NCBI GenBank assembly: GCA_025766275.1
Contig: JAFKAC010000011.1
Coordinates: 558,001 to 622,000, forward strand
Length of the DNA: 64,000 nucleotides
From: Lactarius indigo
Lineage: Eukaryota > Basidiomycota > Agaricomycetes > Russulales > Russulaceae
Reading direction: 5' to 3'
Numbering within the stretch: position 1 is the stretch's first letter; the number at the start of each line of letters is the position of its first letter. Positions 10,278-22,958 of this stretch are shown in pieces. Under the pieces are notes generated by a model. It searched no databases. It worked only from the letters and a program-made list of their open reading frames with translations, and was not told the origin of the DNA. Made by a program: the position numbers and the translations under genes.

Positions 10278-12251
10278 CTACTCTGCCATATCTTCGTCTC
10301 CGTCGTCTCCATCATACGTGCTTGAACCCCGGCGCCATGGGCCGAGCTCGCCTTGATCGACGTCACGCTCTAGATCGATATCTTCTGCACCGTCTCGCCA
10401 GACGTCCTCGCTTATAAACCCGCGCAAACGTTGCACCTCGTAGCGGAGAAGCGCTATTTCGTTGTCACGCCTCGATATTTTCTCCTTGAGCAGGCGGATG
10501 TACTCGTTTCCACAGCGCAGGAGTTGTAACTTGCTGATGCCCCGATTGGGGCCTTCTGCGTTGCCTCTGGGTGGTCCACGGGGAGGCATGGCTCCTGGTA
10601 AGATTGGCTCATCGGGGTAGCCATCCTCAGTGGGTAACGGGATCGGAGGAAGTAGCGTGCGTAGGTCATCGAATGTGGTCTTGAGTGAATCACGACGCTT
10701 CTGCTCAGCCGCTTTGTGCGATGATTTACGGAGGACAGGTGATGGTAGTGATGACGAGGCAAGTGTATTAGAGGCATACACATTTCCAGCTAATGCGTGG
10801 GGGATCAGTCTTATCTTACATGAGAGAAGGTACTCAATTTACCAGGTAGAATAGGCTTCAAGCTTGGGCATACGAGTGAAAGCCCGTTGCCTTTTTTGGT
10901 TGAAGGCACGGAAGTTGCCGCATCTTTCCCACGACCAGCGGATTTACCCTTGGCGTCATTTTTTGCTGCGTTTGTTGGAGGCGCAAGCCCACTGTTAATG
11001 CCAAGCCCTCCAAGATTCATGATGCTGGCAGGTGTGACAGGAGTTATGTTATGACCACGGCCAGTAGCACTCGTCGGCGATGTACTTGCGACGACCATGT
11101 TCGTTAAAGGAGGTGATGATCCGAGCTCGGACTGTGAAGCTGGTGCGACTGGTGGCGGCATTGATAAGTCTACGGGTGAAGGGGTATCGCCGGGTGCTTC
11201 ACCACTGCTACCATTCTTGCGTACCCCTCCGCGTGTAGAGCGTAGAAGAGGTGTCGATGATGCGGATCTTGTACCACGCGACACACGTTTCGTGGAGTTC
11301 GGGGCGGGATGGGCGCGCGGGGAGGGTGATGGACGTTGTCTAGCGAGTTTTGCTTGTTCTTCTTCATGTGGTGACGCAGTGCGTTTACTTCGTCGTTGCT
11401 GAGAGGAGTCGGGTTTATATGCATCCATCCAGGGACTCAAAGGTGAAAGATCTAAATCCAACTCTCCAGGTGAGGGTAGGGGGATAGGTGGTGTCGTATT
11501 AAAGACTAGATTGGCTGGTGCTGAGCGAGCATCGTGCGCGGCCGACATATGATGAGGAGGGAGATGCATATCGGGAGGGAGCTGTGACTGGCCGTTGGAT
11601 CTAAAGTGTGCGGTATCAACATAGCCGAGGGTAATGGGGGAGATGTAGTCAGTATTCGGGCTAGATTGAGCATGGAGCTCGGCGGAATTGACTGAAATGT
11701 GGTTAGTCGGGGACGACGAGCCGGAGGACAGCACTCACTGGGTGTGGGAAGGCCAAGAAAATGGTTTTGAGGTTTCTGTCGGTCGCTTGAACCATCAATG
11801 GAAGATGTACTGTCCTGGCCATTCAAGAACTCGAGCTAAAAATGACGGATGGTCACAGCGCCAGTTCAATAAAGAGGTGAACGATGGGGGATAAGATCCG
11901 GCGTACTTGTTGTTGGAGAATCTGGTTTTGTAACTGCAACTGTTGTAATTGATTCAGCTTGAGGCGCTGCTCGAGGACGAGTTGCGGGCTGTACTGGCCC
12001 TGGTTCATCGATCCAGATTGTTGGCCTTGTATGCCCATTAGCTGTGTCACGAGTTCGAAGTCGAGGGGGACGTTGGATATCACTGGGTTGGAGGGGGGCA
12101 TGGTCGGCTGTGAGGGTGAAGGCAGGGCGCCACCATACATGGTTGGATGATGGTGGGATTCATTCCCGCGCTGAACGTTCTCAGCGCCGACATCCGAAGT
12201 GAATAGGGTATTGAAAAAGTCCTTCTGCTGCTGCACGTCTTGATGGTCCAT
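10278..12251 (-). CDS. Class B bHLH transcription factor with glutamine-rich N-terminus (600 aa)
   Basis: Four exons, 12251-11907, 11835-11739, 11691-10843 and 10789-10278, sum to 601 codons. Introns have good donors (GTACGC, GTGAGT, GTAAAT) and acceptors. The last exon carries the basic helix-loop-helix region: HKAAEQKRR has His, Glu and Arg at basic positions 5, 9 and 13, the class B signature for CACGTG E-boxes. Helix 1 ends near LRTLLPPIP, and a long Pro/Gly-rich loop precedes helix 2 (ISKLQLLRCGNEYIRLLKEK), which runs into a short leucine-zipper-like segment. The N-terminus is Gln-rich (LQQLQLQNQILQQQ); the middle is Ser/Pro-rich with basic patches. Likely a nuclear regulator of the Pho4/Rtg3-like fungal group; targets unknown. 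Confidence 0.85.
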
Positions 12252-15200
12252 GAGATAGCACTCGGGAGAGGTGAAAAATATGGAAAAGGGCAGACAGAGC
12301 TGGACTTGACCCACCAGGGCTGCCAGTGCAATTTCATCTCGAATCGGTAAATCCGACACTCGGAAAATATTCGGATAAAATCTTTTTCTTCGTTGTGCCC
12401 ACAAAGACGTACAACAATATAGGATCTCTAAATTTTGGCCATGTCCCGGCACGTTACCAACGACTTGTGAGCTCCTCACTCGCTTGGCCACGCGTCACGA
12501 GTTTAATTGGGAGCAAAAGCCGAAATCCAATATTTGATGACATAAGCTAATTTTTACCCATCCGTCCATTGCGCTTCAGGCACACACAACCACCCCACGT
12601 GACCATGCAACTGTGGGGAAAAAAAAAAAAATCTCCGCTTTCCAAGTTATGAAATGGCTTATGGTAGTTCCAACGAGCTGATACCGATCTTTAAGACTAA
12701 CAGGACACCAGTGTGAAGAGGCAAATCAGTAGATCTTGCTTACCCGATAACTGCGATGGGTGTCGATGCCTCACAAGTACCGCTTGGTAACACACTATAC
12801 CGTTGCGTCGGGGACATGAGGTCTATGAGGACATAGGAATTCGAGTGTTGGAACAGGAGGTGGGGGTGACATATGCAATACAATTACCGCATGAATACAG
12901 TGCCGATCTGTAGAGTGACATAACCAGTGGGAAACCACCTGATGGGCGCAAAACGCCCAACCGTTGACCCTGCGAACGAAGTCCGGATTCAACTACGTTG
13001 GTACGCAAAGAACCCACGAGATGTAGCCTGAGTTGAGGTCCGCATTGACATTCATGACTTATGAATGATAAGCGTAGCAACTCACTCTGACACCTATGTA
13101 TATCAGCGCAAAGGGAGCCAGGTGGTTTACGGTCCTCAGACACCCTGACGTGGTAACTACTTCCTCCAGGCCCGTGACCAGCCCTGGCTTTCTACAAAAC
13201 CTTGGACGGGCATAGACCTAATAATATTTTGGGTCCAGAAATGGTAAACTGCCAGCTCCACGGGGGAGCTCCAGTGTTCATCCCCCAAGTGAAAAGTCAC
13301 AGACATGAGAGAATGAGCGAAGTGCGCCGCAGAGAAAGGCGCAGAGAATGCGCCCGGCCCAGAATTAGACACCAGTGAGAACGCCGCCTCAATACATACA
13401 ATCACCGTGGCGGATATGACATCTGAAAAGACCCAAAATGCGGCCATAGAATGTATTTGCGCCAGGGTTCAAGCAATCCTAATAGGTGATGGACGAGCAG
13501 ATGAGTGTCCTCCAGTTATGACATGCCGAAACCAGTAATGAGGTAATTCACAAGCATGACCGGCAATGGCCCAGCGAGAGGAGCTTGCATAGAATAGGTA
13601 GCGACTTGATATAAAGAAGCGTATGCCAAGATTCGTTATGGAACAGGAACGTAGCATCCAAGACATCGTCTACGGGTCGATCAGCTAGGTTCGTAAATGC
13701 TACACAGAATCAATCCACTTTCCCAAGTTCATTGCGGTCGTTTAAGGGTACGAGAGAGAACACGCCCATTAAGAATGCCTGAGGTATAGTATATTCAAGG
13801 GAAATGGTCTTTTATGGTTCGCCGCTCGCCATCGTGATCGTATGCTGATATGGTAGTAGCTTTGAACAGTTGGGGAACTCGAAGCGGCTCGGTCAATCCA
13901 TCATTCCAACCTTCAACGAAGAGACACCAGCACAGTGCAGCCTGAGCCGGCAATACTGTTTTTTTTTTTTTGTCTTCGTCTTCGTCTTTGTCTTTGTATG
14001 GTTTTTGTTTTTTGAAGACGTAGTCGACAATGCAAGCCGTAAAGGAAGAGTAGTGCTAATCACCGGCGAGGTTCCAGCGGCGCGCCTCATATTGGCTGTA
14101 AGCTCAGGCTGTGGTCCTGCAGTGGATGTAACGAAGGGAGGTTGACTGACGCTGACTCATTGACACATCCAGCCATAGCGTCTTTGTCAGAGAACATGCA
14201 TTCACAGCCCACACAATCGACACAAAGACTGTCGAGTGCGGCGCAATCAGCTTGCTCAGACAGGTGACTTACTGTATACGATCAACCAATTCAAAACTTG
14301 GCTACAAAGTTGGCCTGCCATGCACACAGTTGCGGGTTCTAGTAGGCTATACAGTGCTGTGCGGGGTATTACTGTAGGCCACAACCCTGGCCACAACCCT
14401 AGCGGTTTACGTGTCAAATAGCCGTCAGCTGAAAATTTTGCTTAATGTACTTTTGTTTATGCTAGGCGTAGCTGTTCGTAGGGCTCACCAGCAATTCTAT
14501 CAAAGCACCGAACCGTCCTGACCCACACTGATGCGACGCCCATCATTCTGAATTCTCGTGACTATGATTGGCACCGGCTTTGGATACTGATGCTTGACCT
14601 CCCTCCTAGGTTTTTCTGGAAAGCATGGGCCACTCCAAGAGATCAAGAAGAATTGACGATAAATAATGCTCCCAGTCGGACGAAAAACCGAAACAACAGT
14701 GTTAGACAGAGGAATATCATCTTCAGGTTTCAAGATCTGTAATCGTCTTCAAATTAACCGGCACAAACAACGGCAAAACAGGAAGGGCTCGAGGTATGGT
14801 ATGAAATCCCCTGTTATTAACTCTCAAAGACCTGTTCGCAGATCTAGTCAAGTGAACATGACACAGCTGGTGTAACGTCTGCAATTCTGAACAGCAAAGC
14901 GATGATAACACATTCCGGGTCAATTCTGGCCGCTAGCCCGATCTTATAGTAGCCTGGAACCACTAGACAGCTCCATATTCATGGGAGATAGGACCAAGCA
15001 AATCAGTCACACGACGTAGGGTAACTCCCGGCGTTAACTTTGTGTTGAACAAAATCATTCTAGCCAGGGGCCCACAGGTAGGCAGTTCTAAAATACTATG
15101 CCTATCCAAGACTGTTGCCCTGTAGCCTGGGCGCGTGACAGATGTCTACCGTGTGTTGCCAAAGATGTGTGGAGACGATTGCGCATCAATTTCCACGCAC

Positions 15201-16429
15201 AGGTAGAGCGTCACGATCATCAACACAATGTGGGGATTATTTTGAAATATCATGCGGTCTCCTCGGCGATTTGGACCAGAGGCAGCTTCGCCACCAACAG
15301 ACGTCAGCCGTCTGAGCGGTGCACCTCATAACCGAGTTCCCTACGCTGTAAAACGGACTCCAAAGGAATATTGATAACTATAATGGGATAAATATTTCGT
15401 CGTTTCTTCGTGTGATAACCTAAAATTCGTAATTTGAAAGTGCTCTCTACGGGCTTCATTTCAGTTTAGATGACAGGGCCATCAGTGGGAGAATCACCGT
15501 TCAGAAGCCTGTCTTGGTCCCAGGAACGTATTCCTGTCAACTATCGGTCCATGGGAGATGGTCCGTCCGAGAAAAAGCCAGGAGATCAGCCGGCTTCCCA
15601 CGGGAGCATGAAATCGAGTCGGAGGGGCTGCTAAAAATGACACCGGCCCAGCAAGCAGAAGGAGGGCGCCAAAAACACCGCTGGAAGATAGAAGTGAGAC
15701 CGCCTCGTGGCTCAATCATCAAGAATCGGTACATCTTCCTGCGGGGATGATTGGATGAATCTTGGCAATTTGGATGGACGTCCGGTTCTGGTGAAGCACG
15801 TCGATGTTAGGGTACTGCGCACGAAGTCGTTGCCGTTGTATCGGGTGCATCAGGCTCAAGAGTAATTGCTACCCTTCAACGCCCAGACGAATCATCGATT
15901 AATCATCGAATGCGGCCTCATTTGTGTTTGCCGGCCCTTGCATAACTCCACGGAGAAATGTCACCTAGTTCACTAATGTACTCGATGGTGGCGTTGCTCG
16001 GGGGTCCCTTGTTGGGAGCTGATTGCGAGTGGATATAGCGACACATTGGTCAGCAGTCCGAGGACGTTTATTGATGACTGATGGGGTAGGCAGACCCAAA
16101 GTTGGAAACAGCCTTTAGGATCGGAGCATACGAAGTAGCATACAGGCTGACGTCTTCTTTGAGCTGGCACAGTCAAGAAATGTGTGCGAGTGGCCGATGA
16201 TATGCCGGGGGATTTGCCGGGGATGGCCCAGCAGCAATGTCTCAGACCTCCTCAATGGGACCGATGACAAGAGACAGAATTCTTAGCTTCGAATGGGAGG
16301 TTATTTTTGCTCCCGGGGTGGTCGGTCTTCGGGATCGAACTGACGCGCTGGACACCGTCTCAATTCTGCATCGCGGTAACTTCAGATGATCAATCTATAC
16401 GTTATTGACTCCCGAATCTATGCCTTTAT
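12252..16429. other. 4.2-kb gene-poor block
   Basis: No recognised gene. It holds an A-run near 12620, a T-run followed by GTCTTC/GTCTTT repeats (13959-13997), and two TACTGTA motifs (14270 and 14370). A minus-strand frame at 13157-13447 is hydrophobic (AAFWVFSDVISATVIVC) but could not be joined to other exons. A short T-arm-like stretch near 16330 is not a complete tRNA. Confidence 0.45.
13959..13997. repeat. T-run plus GTCTTC/GTCTTT microsatellite
   Basis: A run of about 13 T is followed by four hexamer-like units (GTCTTC, GTCTTC, GTCTTT, GTCTTT). It lies in a gene-poor region and is probably a simple-sequence repeat with no coding role. Confidence 0.7.
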
Positions 16430-16864
16430 CTATTCGACAGTTATTCCAGAGCGAACCTGAACACAGACCGATAAGAGAAAGGTTCGCTGGAAATCGTACC
16501 TATACTAACCTCTTTGCCTGTCTTCGAAATGATGCTGTGGACATCGTCATAAGGCATGGTTCCTTTGACTAGGACTTCCTGGGTGGCCAAATCAACATTG
16601 AACTCGGAGACTGCATCGAACAGATCAGTTTTGGACTTGCGAGGGGCCGTAACTGTGTTACTCACCCCCGCCGGAAGTTTTGGCCTTCTCCAGGACGCGA
16701 GTCACGGCGCCGGAGCAACCGCCGCAGGTCATCTATCGTCGTGGTCAATTACGCAACGCTATCGTACAAAATTTCGGCGTTACCTTGACATCAAACTTGT
16801 AAGTGTGCTCGGCCTGAATAAGTATCAGTAATCTATTCGTAAGACAGAGGCTGGATGGAACCAT
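16430..16864 (-). CDS. ATX1: Copper metallochaperone ATX1
   Basis: Heavy-metal-associated domain protein of about 75 aa. After splicing it reads AEHTYKFDVK, then MTCGGCSGAV with the MxCxxC copper-binding motif, then FNVDLATQEVLVKGTMPYDD and a C-terminal KTGKEV. The ATX1/ATOX1 family carries Cu(I) in the cytosol to Ccc2-type P1B ATPases of the secretory pathway. Introns: GTAACG.. before MTC, GTGAGT.. before VSEF and GTTAGT.. before the last codons; stop TAG at 16430-16432. The first exon is uncertain. My best model is an ATG at 16864 followed directly by a 48-nt intron whose acceptor is at 16814. The gene diverges from the ALY gene with about 310 bp between start codons. Confidence 0.85.
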
Positions 16865-17172
16865 TGAGGTGAGTACGAAGAGTCTGGGGTGACATATGAG
16901 CACAAACAGTGGGACATTGACATATGCTTACAGCTCAAAAACTGAGGGAATACGGAGGAGATGGTGGTTGTGAGAAGAGATGGATTGAAGGTTTCTATGT
17001 TCTTCAACGGTCTTCCATAAGCGTACAGCTAAAGTGATCTATCGACAGTCATCGCTTATTGTGTAAGCCACTTTGCAACGAACACGTGATACGCATAGTC
17101 GTACCTCTTCATTACCTTTTGCCTCACTCAGCTCATATATCTCCGAAGGAAACAATCTTCCGACATTTCCAA

Positions 17173-18026
17173 ATGAGCGGACAGACAAGGGCAGGCTCAG
17201 CGCGACTGAACGCCTACCATGGGACGAAGCGGCAACTGACTGGAACAAGTGCTGGTCAAGTTGCGCCTGCCTGGCGTTCGACAAACGGTGCAGCAGCTGC
17301 GAACGGAAGCACCTCACCTCTGTCGAAGAAGGCGGCGTTGCAACGGGGAAGCAAGATATTACTCAGCAACTTACCTATGGACGTCGCGGAGAGCGAGATT
17401 GAGGTACACGCAATCACGTTCTTTTTCTCGTCCATTGTACCCTCATTGCTTGCAGGAGCTATTCAAGAGAACAGTGGGCCCAATCAAGGACATGTTTATC
17501 ATTTACAATAGCCAAGGGCGATCCAAGGGAATGGCTGTGGTTACCTTTCAACGCGCCACGGACGCCATTTCGGCTCGGTCAAAGTACGATGGCAAAGTGA
17601 TTGACGGGAGTAAGTTTTTTTAAAAAAAAATTCACTCCGCGCGTATATAACTAACTGAAAACCAGAACATAAACTCAAAATCGAATTGGTGACGGACAGC
17701 GACGAGCCATTGCCCGAGGTGGTTAAAGAGCAGCCTTCCCTACTATCTCGCATTGCAGGTCTTCATACCCGACCAGCGTCAGACCCAACTCCAGGCGATG
17801 AACTTTCTGCACCACCGTATGTCCCAGATTAAACCTACCCTTCTCCCTCAAAAACTTACCATTGTTTAGACCGCGCCCGGTGAAGAAGCACACATTTTCG
17901 ATTGTTGTATCGGGCCCCAAAAAGCGCACAAAGAAAGGACCCAAGCGTGTCAAGAAGTCGCTCGCTCAGCTCGACCAAGAGATGGAGGACTATCGGGCGT
18001 CTGTTACAGACAAAAAGGCCGCATAA
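17173..18026 (+). CDS. ALY/REF (Yra1/THOC4)-type mRNA export adaptor (230 aa)
   Basis: Four exons, 17173-17403, 17456-17609, 17666-17816 and 17870-18026, give 231 codons ending TAA. The N-terminus has a Gly/Arg-poor variable part, then one RRM: RNP2-like ILLSNLPMDV at the start and RNP1-like GRSKGMAVVTF. The C-terminal part is rich in Lys (KKRTKKGPKRVKKS) and ends with a conserved-looking LAQLDQEMEDYRA helix, as in REF/ALY proteins that contact the DEAD-box helicase UAP56/Sub2. The family couples transcription, splicing and mRNA export through TREX. Intron phases all agree. Other RRM proteins are less likely because of the C-terminal helix. Confidence 0.85.
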
Positions 18027-18402
18027 CCCGTGCTCGGGTCCCTTTGTTCTGCTTGGGCCTTCGGGACCCCTTCGAAATGGATTGTGTGCCGTGTGCAAAT
18101 TGCAGAAGTGCTGATCTTATGTCCCCTTGGCCAACCGCACCATCGGTGTACGATTGATACCTGTATGCTTTTCCCTTCGGGGCCTCCCTTCTTGTCATAT
18201 CTCTGACACATACTAGGCGTATGTTGAGATTGAGGGTGACTGGCTCGGGATGCAGTAGAATAATGTTGTATGCCCCTTGATGAACGCATTGCCCTTGTAT
18301 AGGGTTAGGGTCAATCAACGATGATTATCTGAGCTCGAGTCTCAGTCTATCGACGACGAACACGAACAATACCACTTCACTTGACCGTTTATCTTAATTG
18401 TA
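18027..18402. other. Intergenic, ALY 3' / PFK promoter
   Basis: Short spacer between two plus-strand genes. Nothing besides probable 3' UTR and promoter is seen. Confidence 0.5.
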
Positions 18403-20397
18403 ATGGTCGCACCACTATACACGACTGCTTCTGGGCTCCTTTTCCATGCCGGAAAGATCCTTGTCGTCACCGTCGGACTGCCTGCTCGTGGCAAGACCCA
18501 CATATCCAGAGCCCTCGAACGCTATCTCCGATGGGCTGGGATAAAGACTCAGGTCGTCTCTCTGGGTGATTACCGGCGAAAGATGATAGGGGGCGCCCAG
18601 AAGCTCCCCCCCGACTACTTCACACTTGGTGCGTGGCTGATCGATCACGGGTGTATTGCTGTATGTTCACGCGGGCCGTTGAAACCTCAGGGATGAAAAG
18701 CCCTGAGACCATAGAGCTGCGCCAAAAGGTTCTGGAGGGCTGTGAGCAGATCATCTGGGACTTTTTCAATGCCGGGGGCCAGTGTGTTATCTACGATGCC
18801 AACAACGGGCGGCGTGAACAACGGCGGAGAGTTTCCGAGAAGTTTGGCAAGGAGGGCATACACGTTGTGATGCTAGGTCGTAACTACTACGTTTGGCTTC
18901 ATTGCGATACCTTCCCTGACCTTACCACTTGCAGAATCGATCTGTGACGACCCTGCAATTATAGAACGTAATATACGAAGTGTGAAGATCTCTTCACCGG
19001 ATGTACGTTCCGGCCGTTTCCTCTCATCCACTTGTTTAACCCTTCCATCCTTGTGAAGTATCGTGCGTGGAATCCAGACCTCGCGGTGCAGGACTACTAC
19101 AACCGTATAAAGGGCCACGAAAAAGATTACGAAACTGTGGACGAGCTTGATGTACCATCCATCCGGATCATAAACGTGTGTTTCCACGTCACTGTGCTCA
19201 TTATAGCTGTTCAGCTCATCGCCCGTGAAACTTAGGTTGGTGAAAAGATTATGGTCAATGTAAGGTCGTTTCGTTCTTCACTGGCATTCTCCTGTCGCTC
19301 AGCACAGCACTTCTAGAATGTCCGGGGCTATCTGCAGGTAAGTAAAACAAAACGGTGCTGTACCATGTGTGTGACTTGTGGCGTAGTCCAGAATAATATT
19401 CTTCCTGATGAACATTCACAACCGATACCGGACCATATATTTCGCACGCGTACGGCTGACTTCTAACCGGTCAACTGCTGGCTCATTTAGGCTCTGTTTC
19501 AGTCAGGACACTCGCTTCACGAGCACTCCTATAAGATCGATGCCGATCTCTCCGACATTGGATGGGAATACGCTGCACAACTAAAGGATTTCGTCCTTGA
19601 CCGCCGGGCCAAGTCATTGAAGGAACGGGGGCTTGATCCGAAAACGAGCCGATTAGTGGTTCGCTTGTCCACCACCATCCTGTGCAGATCTCGTAAGCTC
19701 ATTCCCGCTTAGATATGGACCTCCGCCCGCCGCCGTTCGCACCACACCGCATGGCCGTTCATGGTCGCGGCGGACCCCAAGCAGCAGGGGGGACCGCAAT
19801 GTAACGTCAAAGTCATCGAGAAACCGCAAATGTCCGAGATCAATCCCGGTGTTTGGGACGGGCTCACCGTAGCAGACGCCAAGCGGGAGTACCCGGAGGA
19901 ATGGGAGCGCTTCCTCAAGGATCCCTATACCTTCCGTGCACCGCGCGCGGAAAGCTATCATGACCTCAGTGGTACGTACCTCATTCCTCATTTCCGCCCC
20001 ATTCGTGTGCCTGATCTGAGTGAAACTCACAAAAAAAGTCCGACTGGAGCCGACGTTGATTGAGCTCGAGCGAGAACAGGAAGACTTGCTTATCATCGGG
20101 CACGCATCCGTCATCCGCTGCCTGCTGGCGTACCTAATCGGTTTGCCGCCATCTGAGATACCGGCTATCGAGGTCGCGCGTGGAGATCTCATCGAGGTCG
20201 TGCCTGCGTCATACGGTGTGCACAGTCAGGCATATCACTTCTGGGACGGCCCCGGTCGTACACACGGCGAGGGAGAGGGCGGGTACGGGGAACGCGATCC
20301 CAACAATTTCTACGAGAACTACGCTGAGGATACGCGGGAGAAGAAGCACAAGGTTGGTTACGGGGATGATGGACTGGAGCAGGCTAGAGAGGTGTAA
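18403..20397 (+). CDS. 6-phosphofructo-2-kinase, PFK26-like (bisphosphatase His lost)
   Basis: Bifunctional PFKFB-type protein that makes fructose 2,6-bisphosphate, a cytosolic regulator of glycolysis. The kinase half has the Walker A VGLPARGKTHISRALERYL and further on CVIYDANNG. The phosphatase half is recognisable (IDADLSDIGWEYAAQL, TSARRRSHHTAWPF, MSEINPGVWDGL, LLIIGHASVIRCLLAYLIGL, DLIEVVPASYGVHS). Where active bisphosphatases have RHGES, the exon join gives R|SGHS: FAR, intron from GTACGG, then SGHSLHEHSYK. Ser therefore replaces the phospho-accepting His, as in yeast Pfk26. Multiple introns (for example GTGCGT after FTL and GTTCGC after SRLV). No long N-terminal extension is visible; start chosen at 18403. 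Ends 118 bp from the convergent permease gene. Confidence 0.9.
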
Positions 20398-20515
20398 TCG
20401 ATGCGTTATGCACTACCGTTTGGACATTTGGGATACTTCGTACACTCCATCTGCCAATAACACAAACGTTGTGCATCAGTCCCTTAGCCACCTGGTTGCT
20501 TACCTCATACGGGAT

Positions 20516-22958
20516 TCACTGAGTTGACACCTCTACTATGGTTCCTTTTTCCTTATCTCCCGATTTTTCGTTAGGATCTGCGTCCTTCCATACTCCATGC
20601 CCGCTACCTCTCGGTAATTCGCCGTCTGAGAGGTCGACCTCCTTAAAGTGTTTGAAGCGGCCAGGCGGAGGGAACGCTACGTTGAGGCCATAATACATGA
20701 GCGAAGACACGCCGAAACCGGTAAAGAAGGACATCTCGTAGATACGCGTGGCGGCGAGGGGGACCGTGCGGCCAGCTGCGGACTGTCAACGATTGGGCAG
20801 AGGGAATGGGTGAGAAGGGCTTACTAGCACCCGCGAAGCCGACGACGTTGATGAGGATGCCAGCAACGTACGCGGCATACCCTCTGCACGAAAAACCGTT
20901 CAGCGCTCGCTTTCTCGGAAAAGACGTTGACAACGAACCGAAAGTTTATGCCTAACGTGTAGTAGTACCATCCGTCACTGCGAGAGCTGTACAGGTCCGC
21001 AACACGGTAATGACCCTTCCGAACGAAGAAGTATTCTGTGATCTAAGTAAATGGGCGTATCAGCAGCGGAGTAGCAGAAGGGAAGGAGAGAGAAACGGGA
21101 CCGACCATTACGCCTGCAATCGAGCTCAGGAAGACGGAATAGGCAGAGAGGTAGGACGTAAAGCTGTTGCTGCTCTTGAGCAGGTTCCAGGGGAGCATAC
21201 ATATCCCAACAATCGCCGCTACGTAGCCTCCCCTGCGGATGTTCTATGCGCAGGGTTATGATCCGTATGTGTACAGAAGCCGGGAGTAAGGTGGCTACGT
21301 ACAATAAAACGCGGCAAAAGAGCCGTAAGGTCACAGCCCGCTGAGATGGAGTTGGCAGAAATGTTGGTGCTATGTACCTCCATCTAGTACGTGCATTCGT
21401 ATGCATTACGAGGGAAGGGACCCACCCGAGCTACCGAGGGTGATGAGCAACCATCTTCACCGGACTGAGAAACGTCACATACCTGTGCAATGATAAACGC
21501 AGTCGAAATGAACCACACCTATTGGCACCTCGTTAGCCGCGGGAAGGAACTTCTGATCGGGACGCAAACAACATACACCAAAACGTGTCGCGTGGGATGG
21601 GTTGTCGTCAAGGAACCTATCCAGCAAGTCGACTGGGGACCACACGGGCTCTCCAAAGATGACCTGGGACGAGGAGCTGACTATGATGCCTATGAAGCTC
21701 ACGAAGGAGAATGTAAGCGGGACTGCGAGGAGCTGCGGGAGGCCAGCCGCAAACGGACGCCTCGCGCGAGAGGAGAAATCTGGGGCGTTGCTGCGGCACC
21801 GTGATAGAGTTAACAAAGCACCCGGAAGTGTTCTAAAGATGTAGCGTACGTGATGAGTGTAGCCATATTACTAATGCAAGACATAAGGCTGACTATCATC
21901 GCCCAGCTGAGGTCGCTTCCGTGCAACGTGGAGGGCTGATGGATGATTGGACCGACACCGTTAGCTCGCACGATGCACCAGACGAAGAAGGTGATTCCGG
22001 CAGTTGGCGCGACGATGGCCTTGAGGGTGAAAAGGTGCCGACTGAATAAGCGTCAATCACAATGAGGACGAGGCGTTGAGAACATGAATAGAATACATTG
22101 TATGGATGGGAAACCAGATGGCCGGAAGGGAAATAAGCCAGAAAAGGAAGAAACACATAAAGTCCCTGGTATTGGTGCCAGATGACGCGGGCATGGTGTT
22201 TGCTGTAGGCTCGGCCATCAGCCCAGGGCGGTGCGCACTTCGACCCCATATTTCAAGAACCTACGGATATTGTTCAGGCTAGGCCATATCGACCGCAACA
22301 TCACCTTCATGCAGTCTCCGCCAATGCTGGCCTGGACTCCATACCAAATGCTACAAGAACAGTTAGTCGCCGATCACCAAAGAACGCTTCTATGTGACCC
22401 ACCATGCCATCGCCCCTCTGTTGAAGACGCACCAAAGGCTACCCCAAATACCAAAAGAGGTGCGAGCGACCACCGGGAATGTGACATGAAAAATTGCTCC
22501 AGGACGGGCATTAGCCACGATGAATGGCGCAACGATGCCGTATCCGATCCATACGCAGAGCCATGCCTGCCACCATGAGAGGCCGAGCTGAATCATAGAA
22601 GAAGTAATCATCCATCTATGTGCGGGTGAGTATGTAAAAAATACATGTTTTAGGGAAGCATTGAGCTTACGTGTTGACATTGAAGCTGTCTGCTATCCAA
22701 CTACATGTGCAGACCTGGTGAGCGAATTGACGACTAACGAATGGGAAAAAAAGTACAAAGCGACGAAATTAATCGTATCCCAAGTCTGTTTCTCAGGTCC
22801 GACGGGCAACAGATCCTCACTCTATACAATCGGGCGTCAGTACAGTGCGGAGGCGCGCGCTACCTAGATGATGCGATCGATACCGTGAGCAGGAGCTGCG
22901 GCCCAGTCAGTGCTTCGTGACGAATCTCGAGCTTGGAAATGAGCCAACTGGCGACCAT
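20516..22958 (-). CDS. NCS1-family nucleobase/uracil-allantoin-type permease
   Basis: Nucleobase:cation symporter-1 family, a plasma-membrane importer with about 12 helices. Spliced N-terminus: [20 protein letters not shown], then [20 protein letters not shown] joined to [10 protein letters not shown], the characteristic NCS1 entry to helix 1. This is followed by [40 protein letters not shown] and [10 protein letters not shown]. Later exons include [19 protein letters not shown] and [12 protein letters not shown]. The C-terminus has [37 protein letters not shown] and a soluble tail ending VEVSTQ. Many short exons with introns around 50 nt. Substrate (uracil, uridine, allantoin, thiamine or other) cannot be fixed from sequence. 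Some inner exon borders are approximate. Confidence 0.85.

Noticed and set aside
13870..14145. Plus-strand frame with a Phe/Val repeat
   Set aside because: The repeat is only the translation of the GTCTTC/GTCTTT microsatellite.
16300..16370. Possible tRNA on minus near 16330 (CAGTTCGATCCCGAAG)
   Set aside because: T-loop-like sequence is present, but its stem does not pair and no acceptor or anticodon arm fits.
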